NCBI RefSeq assembly: GCF_001425005.1
Contig: NZ_LMDB01000022.1
Span: 125,264 to 189,263, forward strand
Direction of reading: 5' to 3'
Origin: Duganella sp. Root336D2
GTDB taxonomy: Bacteria; Pseudomonadota; Gammaproteobacteria; Burkholderiales; Burkholderiaceae_D
Length of the DNA stretch: 64,000 bases
Of the stretch, positions 49,841 to 58,933 are shown one piece after another; the first letter of the stretch is position 1; every line of letters begins with the position of its first letter. The position numbers and the translations under genes were made by a program. Under the pieces are notes generated by a model. That model searched no databases and had not been told where the DNA came from. It saw only the letters and a program-made list of their open reading frames with translations.

Positions 49841-51538
49841 TTATTTGCCGGCGGCGATCGCCTGCTTGCGCAGGGTGTCGAGGGTGGCGCCAGGGGTGAT
49901 CAGGTTGCCGTCGTAGCGCAGCTCGATGATGGCCGGCAGGTTCTGCTCGCGGGTGAAGGCGAGGGCACGCTGCAGGGCAGGCGCGAATTCCTCGGTGGCC
50001 GCGACGGTTTCGCCATGTCCGCCGAAGGCGCGGGCCACTGCAGCGAAGTCCGGGTTGTGCAGCGTGGTACCGGAAACGCGGCCAGGGTATTCGCGCTCCT
50101 GGTGCATGCGGATGGTGCCGAACATCTGGTTATTGAATACGATGATGAGCACGCCAGCTTTGTACTGCACGGCGGTCGCCAGTTCCTGGCCGTTCATCAG
50201 GTATTCGCCGTCGCCGGCAAAAGTGACCACGGTGCGTGCCGGGTCGATGATTTTGGCGGCTACGCCGGATGGTACCGAGTAACCCATGGCGCCGCTGGTC
50301 GGCGCGAGTTGGGTGCGCATGCCGCCGTACGGCCAGTAGCGATGCGCCCAGGTGGCGTAGTTGCCGGCGCCGTTGGTGATGATGGTGTCCGCCGGGCACT
50401 GTGCCTTCAGTTCCTGCACCACTTGCCACAGGTTCAGCGGGGCGTTGTTATCCTTGAAGATCGACGGCTGCTGCTGCCAGGCGCTGTACTCGGCGCGCGC
50501 CTGTTCGACGCTGTCGCGCCAGGCGCTCGCATCCACCGGCTCCATTGCCGCCAGCATCGCTGCGGCCTGCGGCATGCCGGAGGCGATCATCATTTCGCCC
50601 TGGTAGACGCTGCCCAGTTCCTCCGGGCTGGCGTGGATATGCACCAGGCGCTGTTGCGGCACCGGCGAGGCGATGATCGAGTAGCCGCTGGTGGTCATTT
50701 CTCCGAGGCGCGGGCCGATGGCGATCAGCACGTCGGCGTCTTTCACGCGCGCGGCCAGCTTCGGATTGATGCCGATACCGACGTCGCCGATGTAATTCGG
50801 GTGCGCGTTGTCCAGCAGGTCCTGGAAACGGAAGGCACAGCCGACCGGCAGCTTGTTCGCTTCGGCGAATTTGCGGATATCGGCAGTAGCTTGCTCGTTC
50901 CAGCCGCCGCCGCCCAGCAGCAGCATCGGGCGCTTGGCTTCGGACAGCATCTGGCGCAGTTGCGCGATCTGCGGGGCGGAAGGGGCGCCCTGGGTCGGCA
51001 CATAGGCACGGGTGTCGGCGACACTTGCCTTGGCGGTCAGCATATCTTCCGGCAGGGCCAGCACCACCGGGCCTGGACGGCCGCTGGTGGCGACCTGGAA
51101 AGCGCGGGCAATGTATTCGGGAATGCGGTCGGCGCGGTCGATCTGGGCGACCCATTTCGCCATCTGGCCGAACATGCGGCGGTAGTCGACTTCCTGGAAG
51201 GCTTCGCGGTCCATGAAATCGCTGCCGACCTGGCCGATGAACAGGATCATCGGGGTCGAATCCTGGAAGGCGGTGTGCACGCCGATCGAGGCATTGGTGG
51301 CGCCCGGCCCGCGGGTCACGAAGCAGATGCCTGGCTTGCCGGTCATCTTGCCGTATGCGTCGGCCATGAAGGCAGCGCCGCCCTCCTGGCGGTTGATGAT
51401 GAAGCGGATGCCGGATTCGTGCAGGGCGTCCAGCACGTCCAGGTAGCTTTCGCCAGGCACGCCGAAGGCGGTATCGGTGCCGTGGACTTTCAGCGCATCG
51501 ACCAGGATCTGGCCGCCGGAACGAGGAGTTTGCGTCAT
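49841..51538 (-). CDS. Thiamine diphosphate-dependent enzyme, acetolactate-synthase-like
   Basis: This large ThDP enzyme has 565 aa in three domains. The N-terminal Pyr domain has the catalytic Glu in IINRQEGGAAFMADAYGK. The central domain has GGGGWNEQA. The C-terminal PP domain has the ThDP/Mg motif FAGDGEYLMNGQELATAVQY with NNQM after about 28 residues. It resembles acetolactate synthase large subunit and oxalyl-CoA/glyoxylate-carboligase-type enzymes but is a stand-alone gene with no regulatory subunit, so a catabolic ThDP enzyme is likely; the substrate cannot be read. I start at 51538 (MTQTPRSGG); 51559 is possible. Confidence 0.87.
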   Translation of the reverse strand: MTQTPRSGGQILVDALKVHGTDTAFGVPGESYLDVLDALHESGIRFIINRQEGGAAFMADAYGKMTGKPGICFVTRGPGATNASIGVHTAFQDSTPMILFIGQVGSDFMDREAFQEVDYRRMFGQMAKWVAQIDRADRIPEYIARAFQVATSGRPGPVVLALPEDMLTAKASVADTRAYVPTQGAPSAPQIAQLRQMLSEAKRPMLLLGGGGWNEQATADIRKFAEANKLPVGCAFRFQDLLDNAHPNYIGDVGIGINPKLAARVKDADVLIAIGPRLGEMTTSGYSIIASPVPQQRLVHIHASPEELGSVYQGEMMIASGMPQAAAMLAAMEPVDASAWRDSVEQARAEYSAWQQQPSIFKDNNAPLNLWQVVQELKAQCPADTIITNGAGNYATWAHRYWPYGGMRTQLAPTSGAMGYSVPSGVAAKIIDPARTVVTFAGDGEYLMNGQELATAVQYKAGVLIIVFNNQMFGTIRMHQEREYPGRVSGTTLHNPDFAAVARAFGGHGETVAATEEFAPALQRALAFTREQNLPAIIELRYDGNLITPGATLDTLRKQAIAAGK

Positions 51539-51626
51539 GGTACTTGCCTTCTTATACATGGATTTGGCATTCTATGCCTGCCCTAGGGAAATAGCTTTCC
51601 GATTTGCGACACCAAATTATATGGAC

Positions 51627-51699
51627 GGAGTCAGGGCCCAACACCCAACACGGCTGCGCCGTGTCAGGTATCGGGACCTGACCCCGGATAAGTAATGTT
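51627..51699. repeat. REP-like palindromic repeat, unit 1 of 3
   Basis: This 73-base unit opens GGAGTCAGGGCCC and has the complementary GGGACCTGACCCC near its end, with an inner hairpin CACGGCTGCGCCGTG. The second unit follows directly with near-identity. Confidence 0.85.
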
Positions 51700-51772
51700 G
51701 GAGTCAGGGCCCAACACCCAACACGGCTGCGCCGTGTCAGGTATCGGGACCTGACCCCGGATAAATAACGTT
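51700..51772. repeat. REP-like palindromic repeat, unit 2 of 3
   Basis: It is the same 73-base length as unit 1 and differs at only about two bases (GTAATG versus AATAACG in the tail). There is no spacer between units, so this is a tandem array. Confidence 0.85.
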
Positions 51773-51835
51773 GGAGTCAGGGCCCAAGACCCAGCACGGC
51801 TGCGCCGTGCCGGGAATCGGGACCTGACCCCGGGG
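51773..51835. repeat. REP-like palindromic repeat, unit 3 of 3 (diverged, truncated tail)
   Basis: The same outer and inner palindromes are present, with changes that keep pairing (CAGCACGGC with GCCGTGCCG). Its CCTGACCCC end runs into the rnpB promoter. Confidence 0.8.
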
Positions 51836-51851
51836 TTAAAGCTGGTAAAAT
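51824..51851 (+). promoter_or_regulatory. rnpB promoter with -35 inside the repeat
   Basis: The -10 TAAAAT at 51846-51851 is placed 7-8 bases before the RNase P RNA 5' end. The only -35-like hexamer at a fitting 16-base distance is CTGACC at 51824-51829, which belongs to repeat unit 3. Confidence 0.55.
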
Positions 51852-51858
51852 ACCGCCC

Positions 51859-52186
51859 GAAGCAAGCCAGACAGCCGCTGGCTCATGTCGCAAGACATGG
51901 GCGGGAGGAAGGTCCGGACTCCACAGAGCGGGGTGACGGTTAACGGCCGTCCGCTGAAAGCCAGCAATGGTATAAGGCGAGGAATAGGGCCACAGAGACG
52001 AGCGTATTAAGTTACGGTGAAACGCGGTAACCTCCACCTGGTGCAATTTCAAATAGGCACGCGATGATGTTGCTCGCGGAGCGTGCGGGTAGAAAGCTTG
52101 AGCGGCGGAGCAATCCGTCGCCTAGAGGAATGGCTGTCATAGCACCTTCGGGTGCCGTAACAAAATCCGGCCTATCGGCTTGCTTC
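51859..52186 (+). ncRNA. rnpB: RNase P RNA (bacterial class A)
   Basis: This is the catalytic RNA that matures tRNA 5' ends. The terminal helix forms from GAAGCAAG (51859-51866) and CTTGCTTC (52179-52186). Conserved landmarks are GAGGAAGGTCCGGACTCCAC near the 5' side, AGAGGAATGGCTG, and ACAAAATCCGGCCTATCGG near the 3' side. The length of about 328 bases is normal. It lies between the repeats and glpK, on the plus strand. Confidence 0.95.
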
Positions 52187-52202
52187 AACTAATTCTTGAG
52201 AG

Positions 52203-53687
52203 ATGACTCAATACATCCTCGCCCTGGACCAGGGCACAACCAGCTCGCGCGCCATCCTGTTCGATCACGAAGGGAAAATCGCAGGATGCGCGGCACAGGA
52301 ATTTCCCCAGCACTTCCCCCAGCCAGGCTGGGTTGAACACGATCCCAACGAAATCTGGAACAGCCAGATCTCCGTGGCACGCAAAGTCCTGCAGGATTTC
52401 GATGTAAAGAAGGTGCGCGCCATCGGCATCACCAACCAGCGTGAAACCACCGTGGTGTGGGACCGCAAGACCGGCGAACCGATCGCGCCGGCCATCGTGT
52501 GGCAGGACCGCCGCACCGCCGATTATTGCGAAGAGCTGCGCGCCGCCGGCAAGGCGAAAATGATCTGCGATGCCACCGGCCTTGAGCTGGACGCCTACTT
52601 CTCCGCCACCAAGGTCAAATGGATCCTGGACCACGTGCCGGGCGCGCGCGAACGTGCACGCAAGGGTGCGCTGTGCTTCGGCACCATCGATTCCTGGCTG
52701 GCCTGGAAACTGTGCGGCGTGCACGTCACCGACGTCTCGAACGCCTCGCGCACCATGCTGTTCAACATCCACCTGATGCGCTGGGACTCGGACCTGCTGC
52801 ACCTGTTCGACATCCCCGAAGAAATGCTGCCGCAGGTGGTATCCTCCAGCGAGGAAGTCGGCACCACGCGCGAAGCCCTGTTCGGCCATGCGATCCCGGT
52901 CGCGGGTATCGCCGGCGACCAGCAGGCGGCCACCTTCGGCCAGGCTTGCCACAAGCCGGGCATGGTGAAGAACACCTACGGCACCGGATGCTTCATGCTG
53001 ATGCACGCCGGCCGCCACCCGCGCACCTCGCACAACCGCCTGTTGTCCACCGTCGGCTGGCGCGTCGACGGCGTTACCGATTACATGCTGGAAGGCTCCG
53101 TCTTCATGGGCGGCGCCACCGTGCAATGGCTGCGCGACGGGCTGGGCATCATCCAGCAATCGAGCGATGTGGAGGCGCTGGCGAACAGCGTGCCTGACAG
53201 CGGCGGCGTGTTCCTGGTGCCAGCCTTCGTCGGCCTTGGCGCACCGCATTGGGACCCGTATGCACGCGGCACCATCGTCGGCCTGACGCGCGGCAGCAGC
53301 AAGGCGCACATCGCGCGCGCCGCCGTGGAATCGATCGCCTACCAGAGCGCCGAACTGCTGGCGGCAATGCAGAAAGATGCAGCTATGCCGGTAACGGAGA
53401 TGCGCGCCGACGGCGGCGCGGCCCGCAACGACATGCTGATGCAGTTCCAATCCGACCTTCTTGGCGTTCCCGTGCTGCGCCCGAAGGTCACCGAAACCAC
53501 GGCACTGGGCGCGGCCTACCTGGCAGGCCTGGCCGTCGGCTTTTGGGAATCGCAGGAAGAAATCGCCACGCAATGGGCGTGCGAGCGCCGCTTCACTCCA
53601 GCGATGGGGGGTGACCAGCGGGCCGAGTTGCTGGCAAAATGGAATCGCGCCACAGAGCGCGCCAAAGCATGGGAGACACCTTTATGA
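52203..53687 (+). CDS. glpK: Glycerol kinase
   Basis: This enzyme phosphorylates glycerol to glycerol 3-phosphate with ATP. The 494-aa product is a FGGY-family kinase. Hallmarks are the N-terminal [16 protein letters not shown], the substrate segment [29 protein letters not shown], and [17 protein letters not shown] followed by KNTYGTGCF in the second domain. No glpF or glpD is adjacent. Its stop overlaps the PAS-AraC regulator by 4 bases, and rnpB lies 16 bases upstream. Confidence 0.97.
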   Translation: MTQYILALDQGTTSSRAILFDHEGKIAGCAAQEFPQHFPQPGWVEHDPNEIWNSQISVARKVLQDFDVKKVRAIGITNQRETTVVWDRKTGEPIAPAIVWQDRRTADYCEELRAAGKAKMICDATGLELDAYFSATKVKWILDHVPGARERARKGALCFGTIDSWLAWKLCGVHVTDVSNASRTMLFNIHLMRWDSDLLHLFDIPEEMLPQVVSSSEEVGTTREALFGHAIPVAGIAGDQQAATFGQACHKPGMVKNTYGTGCFMLMHAGRHPRTSHNRLLSTVGWRVDGVTDYMLEGSVFMGGATVQWLRDGLGIIQQSSDVEALANSVPDSGGVFLVPAFVGLGAPHWDPYARGTIVGLTRGSSKAHIARAAVESIAYQSAELLAAMQKDAAMPVTEMRADGGAARNDMLMQFQSDLLGVPVLRPKVTETTALGAAYLAGLAVGFWESQEEIATQWACERRFTPAMGGDQRAELLAKWNRATERAKAWETPL

Positions 53688-54457
53688 CGGACCGTCCTTG
53701 GAACGTGGAGCTGGACGCGATCGAAAAACTGTTCGACGCGATGACCGAAGTAGCCTTCTTCGTGAAGGATCGCGATGGCCGCTATGTGGCCGTCAATAAT
53801 ACGCTGGCCCGCCGCTGCGGCCTGCGCAGCAAGTCCGACATCCTCGGCAAGACCGTGATGGACGTGCATCCGCGCCCCCTCGCTGCCGCTTATGAGGCGC
53901 AGGACCGGCAGGTGATCGACATGGGCGCCACCATCGAGAAGCACCTCGAACTGCACCTGTACCCGAACCGCCGCCGCGGCTGGTGCCTGACCCACAAGGC
54001 CCCGCTGCGCAACGAGCAAGGCGATATCGTCGGCCTGGTAGGCACCTCGCACGACCTCGGCCTGGTCGACGAACAGCACCCGGTTTACCGCCAGGTGGCG
54101 CGCATTGCGCAGCGCATCCGCGACAACTTCCATATGCAGCTGAACCTGGCCGACCTGGCGCGCGAAGAAGGCCTGTCGCTGGCGCGAGTAGAGCGCCTGT
54201 TCCAGAAAGTCTTCCACTACAGCCCGCGCCAGCTGCTGCTGCAATCGCGGCTGGAAGGTGCGCTGGCGCTGATTGAAGCCCACCCTGGCCGCAGCATCGC
54301 CGACATCGCCCGCGAATGCGGCTACACCGACCACAGTGCCTTCAGCCGCCAGTTCAAAGCGATGACAGGCTATACGCCAAGCCAGTTCCGAACCGGTTCC
54401 GGCGCGCGTCCACCTGTGGCTTTTTCGTCCATCGCCTGTGCAGTTCACGTTAGCTGA
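53684..54457 (+). CDS. PAS-domain AraC-family regulator
   Basis: The 257-aa product has an N-terminal PAS domain (about 10-125: [40 protein letters not shown]) and a C-terminal AraC double helix-turn-helix (about 150-245: [40 protein letters not shown]). The start overlaps the glpK stop (ATGA), so translation is coupled. A regulator of glycerol metabolism is inferred; the usual GlpR is a DeoR protein. The PAS ligand cannot be read. Confidence 0.88.
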   Translation: MTDRPWNVELDAIEKLFDAMTEVAFFVKDRDGRYVAVNNTLARRCGLRSKSDILGKTVMDVHPRPLAAAYEAQDRQVIDMGATIEKHLELHLYPNRRRGWCLTHKAPLRNEQGDIVGLVGTSHDLGLVDEQHPVYRQVARIAQRIRDNFHMQLNLADLAREEGLSLARVERLFQKVFHYSPRQLLLQSRLEGALALIEAHPGRSIADIARECGYTDHSAFSRQFKAMTGYTPSQFRTGSGARPPVAFSSIACAVHVS

Positions 54458-54554
54458 AGCAGCGAAATCACCATAACGGCGCACACGATTGAAGCCGCGC
54501 CACCTCTCCTCGTTAGCATGGGCGCTCCCATTACATAACAGAAGAGGTGGAGAC

Positions 54555-56777
54555 ATGATGTTGAAAGCAATCGGCGCAGCAGCTTTGCTGCTCGCCGCGC
54601 AAGCCCACGCGGATAGCGGTAACAAGCTGCACCAGCCGCCCGCGCCGCACCAGCGGCAAACCCTGCCGCCATCGGTGGAGCAGAGCAAGTACGACCTGGC
54701 GCCAACGCGCAAGCCGCGCAATGACCTGATGCCGCGCAGCCTGAAAACCAGCATGGCGCCGATGGCAGCAACGCCGCAGTGCAAGGACATGAACGTCCTG
54801 GCCAGCTACAGCGGCGCTGCACTGGCCGAATACCTGGCCACGCTGCCTGACTACGAGTGCACTTATCCGCTGTTCTCGGCGGCGCCGGCACTCGCTACCA
54901 GTATCTATTCCAGCGCCAACGTGAGCGCCGTCGCCAGCCGCCTGGCCAGCGAGGCATCCAGCTACAACGGCAGCAACATGAAGCTGGTGAACCTGGTGCT
55001 CTACCTGCGCGCCGGCTACTACCAGGCCAGCGGCGGCACCATTCCTGCGCTGAGCGAATCGGTACGCGCACCGATTCGCACTGCACTGCATGGCCTGGCC
55101 CAGGGCAGCAGCCTGTATGCCAACAACACCGCGGCGCCGTCCACCGCGATCGAAGCATGGAAGCTTGTCACCAATATGAACGACGAGGTGCAATTCCTGC
55201 CGGATGCGAAGGCCACTGTGGCGCGCTTCACCAATACTTCGGCCAAGCCGACGGCTGCCGAAGCGCTGAAGCAGGATAGCGCCAGCGGCGGCATGACCGG
55301 TGCGCTGACTGTGCTGTTCCGCGCCCACACGTCCCCTAACGCAGGTACGGCGCTGTCGGGCGACATCTCCTACGCCAACACCCTGTACTCGTTCATCACC
55401 AACAACAAGGCGGCCCTGCTGAACACCAACGCCGGCGCCCACCTGACCGATGCATCGAACGAGGCCTTCCGCTTCATGCAGTACGCCGGACTGAAGGCGC
55501 AGGTCAAGCCGATGGTGCAGAACACCCTGAATACCAGCACCATGCTGGGCGCCGACAGCGGCATGTGGCTGGCGGCAGCGGCGGCTGTGAAGTACTACGA
55601 CAGCGGCAATTGCGCGCAGTACGGCGTGTGCAATTACGAGGACCAGTTGGCAAATGCGGTGCTGAAGACGAGCTACAGCTGCAGCCCGTCGCTGCGCCTG
55701 CGTGCCCAGGACGTGACCCAGGCCCAGGTGCAGGAAATCTGCTCCGCCCTGGCGACTGAAGAGGGCTACGCCCACACCATGCTGCAGACCAACCGCACCC
55801 CGGTTGCGCATGACAACAACACCGCGCTGGAACTGGTGGTGTTCGACGACTACAGCAACTACAGCAAGTACGCCAGCGTGATCTACGGCATCGACACCAA
55901 TAACGGCGGCATGTACCTGGAGGGCGATCCGTCCGTGGCCGGCAACCAGGCGCGCTTCATCGCCCACGAGGCGTCGTGGCTGCGTCCGACCTTCAAGGTG
56001 TGGAACCTGGAGCATGAGTATGTGCACTACCTGGATGGCCGCTATGACATGTACGGCGATTTCGGCCAGGGCACTTCCGTGCCGACGGTGTGGTGGATCG
56101 AGGGTGTCGCGGAATATCTCTCGCTGAAAAATAACAACCAGCCGGCAATCGACATGGCGCGCAGCCGCAAATACCGCCTCAGCGACATCTTCGGCAATAC
56201 GTACTCGATGTCGGATTACCAGGACCGTGCCTACCGCTGGGGCTACATGGCGACCCGCTTCATGATGGAGCGCCATCGCTCCGACGTAGACCAGGTGCTG
56301 TCCAAGTTCAGGGTCGGCGACTATGCGCGCTACAACGACTTCATGCGCGACATTGGTGCCCGCTACGACAGCGAGTTCGCTGCCTGGGCCGATGCGGCCA
56401 CCACGGCCGGCGAACCACCGCTGCCTGACAGCGTGTCCAACCTGCCAGCCTGCAGCGGCCAGTCCTCGCCAAGCTACCTTGGCAAGAACTGCGCAATCCG
56501 CAACCTGTCTTCCGGCAGCCGCACCTACCTGCACCTGATCGTGCCGGCCGGTGCCAAGAACGTGAAGATCATGAGCGCGGGCGGCAGCGGCAATATGGAC
56601 ATGTACGTGGCCCTGAACCGCTATCCGAGCACCACCTCCTACGACTATGCCTCCACCAACTCGGGCAATGCCGAAAATGTCAGCATCCCGAGCCCGGTGG
56701 CGAACCAGTGGTATTACATCACGCTGGAAGCGAAGCAGCCGTTCAGCGGCGTCACGGTAGGCGTCACTTACGAGTGA
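54555..56777 (+). CDS. Secreted collagenase (M9 family metalloprotease) with PPC domain
   Basis: This extracellular zinc protease has 740 aa. A signal peptide (about 1-20, AQAHA) is followed by an N-terminal activator-like helical region and the catalytic domain. The zinc motif HEYVH (His487, Glu488, His491) is followed 25-30 residues later by EGVAEY, which contains the third ligand Glu. Pairs of cysteines occur in SGNCAQYGVCNYE. The last 110 residues are a PPC-type domain (SRTYLHLIVPAGAKNVKIMS) used for substrate or secretion. It is alone in its unit. Confidence 0.9.
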   Translation: MMLKAIGAAALLLAAQAHADSGNKLHQPPAPHQRQTLPPSVEQSKYDLAPTRKPRNDLMPRSLKTSMAPMAATPQCKDMNVLASYSGAALAEYLATLPDYECTYPLFSAAPALATSIYSSANVSAVASRLASEASSYNGSNMKLVNLVLYLRAGYYQASGGTIPALSESVRAPIRTALHGLAQGSSLYANNTAAPSTAIEAWKLVTNMNDEVQFLPDAKATVARFTNTSAKPTAAEALKQDSASGGMTGALTVLFRAHTSPNAGTALSGDISYANTLYSFITNNKAALLNTNAGAHLTDASNEAFRFMQYAGLKAQVKPMVQNTLNTSTMLGADSGMWLAAAAAVKYYDSGNCAQYGVCNYEDQLANAVLKTSYSCSPSLRLRAQDVTQAQVQEICSALATEEGYAHTMLQTNRTPVAHDNNTALELVVFDDYSNYSKYASVIYGIDTNNGGMYLEGDPSVAGNQARFIAHEASWLRPTFKVWNLEHEYVHYLDGRYDMYGDFGQGTSVPTVWWIEGVAEYLSLKNNNQPAIDMARSRKYRLSDIFGNTYSMSDYQDRAYRWGYMATRFMMERHRSDVDQVLSKFRVGDYARYNDFMRDIGARYDSEFAAWADAATTAGEPPLPDSVSNLPACSGQSSPSYLGKNCAIRNLSSGSRTYLHLIVPAGAKNVKIMSAGGSGNMDMYVALNRYPSTTSYDYASTNSGNAENVSIPSPVANQWYYITLEAKQPFSGVTVGVTYE

Positions 56778-57256
56778 CAAGTCTCTCAAGCCGTATAATG
56801 TAGGCAAGCGGCGGCATTCGCCATATGTCTATACAAGTTGCCGCCCAGTCCAAACTGGGCGGCATGTTCTTTTCGAGGGTCGACATCGCGCGCAAAGCGT
56901 GACAGGCAGCAATTCTCCCGCTTATCCGGGCGGCGGCATTTGTTGTTAAATTGCTTAATTGTCGTTGCCTCAAGGCAACCAAATGCAGTTTTCCAAATTT
57001 ATTTCTAGTCACTTTTCCCCTCTCTGGCCAGCCCTGCACGTGAAGTAGCACTTTCACTATCTTTCATAAGTCCCTAATTTCTCAGTGGTTTTTACTTCGG
57101 CTATTTCTCAAGGAATGCCGCTAAGTCCTTAATTTCATTGGACAAATCGCTATTTTCGCTTGGGAAATTCGCTTGACCACCTTGTGCGCTTCCTCTAAAG
57201 TGGGCGACAGTGTGAAAAAGTGTAGTTTTGTGGGATTTTTTAGATAAGGTTAAGTC
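56778..57256. other. Intergenic region upstream of the dcw cluster (479 bases)
   Basis: No gene is supported. A hairpin lies at 56840-56863: GCCGCCCAG and CTGGGCGGC around TCCAAA, with a short T-rich tail, likely the collagenase terminator. The next 300 bases are AT-richer. The last 60 hold the MraZ boxes. Confidence 0.6.
57200..57239 (+). promoter_or_regulatory. Four 10-bp MraZ-box direct repeats
   Basis: GTGGGCGACA, GTGTGAAAAA, GTGTAGTTTT and GTGGGATTTT follow each other at exactly 10-base spacing. MraZ is known to bind TGGGN repeats with 5-base spacers in front of its own gene. The boxes end 17 bases before the mraZ start, so autorepression of the dcw operon is expected. Confidence 0.8.
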
Positions 57257-57685
57257 GTGTTCCAAGGCGCGTCCGCGATTACTCTCGATGCGAAAGGCAG
57301 GATGTCCATTCCGGCCAAGCATCGTGACGCACTGGTAATCCAGTGCGAAGGACGGCTCACGCTTACCAAACACCCGGACGGCTGCCTGTTGATGTATCCG
57401 CGCCACGTCTGGGAAGCCAAACGCGACCAGATCGCTTCGTGGCCGATGTCGGCCCGCGGCTGGCAGCGCATCCTGCTGGGTAACGCCGCCGACGTCGAGA
57501 TGGATTCGGCCGGCCGCATCCTGGTTGCCCCTGAATTGCGCGACGCCGTCGGCCTTGGCCGCGAAGTCGTGCTATCCGGCATGCTGACCCATTTCGAAAT
57601 CTGGGATCCGGTCAAGCGCGCCGCAAACGAGCAAGCCACCATCGAGGTTGGCATGCCCGATACCTTGTCCGATTTCTCCTTCTGA
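57257..57685 (+). CDS. mraZ: Transcriptional regulator MraZ
   Basis: MraZ represses its own dcw operon. The 142-aa product has the two AbrB-like SpoVT halves: [20 protein letters not shown] at the start and [20 protein letters not shown] in the middle, in which the DxxGR motifs bind DNA. It starts with GTG after an AAGGT ribosome site. rsmH follows after 13 bases. Confidence 0.96.
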   Translation: MFQGASAITLDAKGRMSIPAKHRDALVIQCEGRLTLTKHPDGCLLMYPRHVWEAKRDQIASWPMSARGWQRILLGNAADVEMDSAGRILVAPELRDAVGLGREVVLSGMLTHFEIWDPVKRAANEQATIEVGMPDTLSDFSF

Positions 57686-57698
57686 GGCCCGGTTCAAT

Positions 57699-58664
57699 AT
57701 GACGACGACCTCGGTGCCAGAGTTCCAGCATCGTACGGTGCTGTTAGATGAAGCGGTGGATGCGCTCGACCTGGCCGGCGCGCGCGCCAACGGCATCTAT
57801 ATAGATGGCACGTTCGGCCGCGGCGGCCATAGCCGCCTGATCCTGTCCCGCCTGGGTCCGGACGCCCGCCTGATCGCCTTCGACAAAGACCTGCAAGCTA
57901 TCGCCAACGCCGAAACCATCGGCGACAAGCGTTTCACCATCGTGCACGACAGCTTCGCCACCATGGCGGATGCGCTGGCCGAACGCGGCATTCCCGCCGT
58001 CGACGGCATCTTGCTGGACCTCGGCATCTCGTCGCCGCAAGTGGACGATGCTGCGCGCGGCTTCAGCTTCCGCAACGATGGCCCGCTCGACATGCGCATG
58101 GATACCACGCGCGGCATCTCCGCTGCCGAGTGGCTGGCCACGGAATCAGAAAAAACACTGGAAAAGGTGATAAGGGATTATGGGGAAGAACGGTTTGCTT
58201 TTCAGATTGCAAAGGCGATTGTTGCTCGCCGGGCAGTCGAACCAATTTCAAGCACACGACAGCTTGCCGGTATCGTGGCAGGCGCGGTCAAGACTCGCGA
58301 GAAGGGCAAGGATCCTGCGACCCGCACCTTTCAGGCTATCCGGATTTTCGTCAATAAGGAGCTTGAGGACCTCGAATCGGTCCTGAGCCAGGCGTTCAAC
58401 GCCCTCAAGCCGGGCGGGATCCTGGCCATCATCAGCTTCCACTCGCTGGAAGACCGCATGGTCAAGCAGTTCCTCGCTTCCAAGGCCAAGGTGGAGCAGC
58501 CGGACCGGCGCCTGCCGATCAGGGCGGTCGACCTGCCGCAGCCGGAACTGAAGCTGCTGGCACGTATCAAGCCGTCCGATAAAGAGGTGGATGAAAACCC
58601 GCGCGCCCGTTCGGCCGTGATGCGGGTCGCCATGCGCCTGCCTTCAACCGGAGGCCTGCCATGA
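57699..58664 (+). CDS. rsmH: 16S rRNA m4C1402 methyltransferase RsmH (MraW)
   Basis: This SAM-dependent methyltransferase acts on cytosine 1402 of 16S rRNA. The 321-aa product has [14 protein letters not shown] near residue 10, the SAM loop [16 protein letters not shown], and [20 protein letters not shown]. The start at 57699 (MTTTSVPEF) fits family length; the frame opens further up inside mraZ. An AT-richer patch at about 58142-58260 stands out in codon use. The stop overlaps ftsL by 4 bases. Confidence 0.96.
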   Translation: MTTTSVPEFQHRTVLLDEAVDALDLAGARANGIYIDGTFGRGGHSRLILSRLGPDARLIAFDKDLQAIANAETIGDKRFTIVHDSFATMADALAERGIPAVDGILLDLGISSPQVDDAARGFSFRNDGPLDMRMDTTRGISAAEWLATESEKTLEKVIRDYGEERFAFQIAKAIVARRAVEPISSTRQLAGIVAGAVKTREKGKDPATRTFQAIRIFVNKELEDLESVLSQAFNALKPGGILAIISFHSLEDRMVKQFLASKAKVEQPDRRLPIRAVDLPQPELKLLARIKPSDKEVDENPRARSAVMRVAMRLPSTGGLP

Positions 58665-58933
58665 GCAACAAGATCAATATCGTGCTGACGGCATTACTGG
58701 TCGCTTGCGGCCTTTCTGCCGTTAACGCGCAATACCAGGCGCGCCACCTGTTTGTGGAGCAGGAGCGCGCGGAAACGCAGGCGCGCCAGCTGGATATCGA
58801 GTGGGCCCAGCTCCAGCTCGACCAGTCGACGCTGGGCAAGCACGCCCGTATCGAGGAAATCGCACGCCGTGAACTGAATATGACCCAGCTCACGCCGAAC
58901 CGCACCCAATACCTGACGGAGGGCGAAAAGTGA
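58661..58933 (+). CDS. ftsL: Cell division protein FtsL
   Basis: This bitopic septal protein has 90 aa. One N-terminal transmembrane helix ([18 protein letters not shown]) is followed by a coiled coil with leucine heptads (about 25-70), as expected for the FtsL/FtsB/FtsQ complex. Position and size fix the call. The start overlaps rsmH, and the stop overlaps ftsI by one base. Confidence 0.9.
   Translation: MSNKINIVLTALLVACGLSAVNAQYQARHLFVEQERAETQARQLDIEWAQLQLDQSTLGKHARIEEIARRELNMTQLTPNRTQYLTEGEK

Noticed and set aside
51627..51835. Possible CRISPR array
   Set aside because: The 73-bp units abut each other with no unique spacers, and each is palindromic; no cas gene is present.
54531..56807. 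758-codon frame antisense to the collagenase gene
   Set aside because: The plus strand encodes a signal peptide, HEYVH zinc motif and PPC domain; the antisense product has no recognisable feature.
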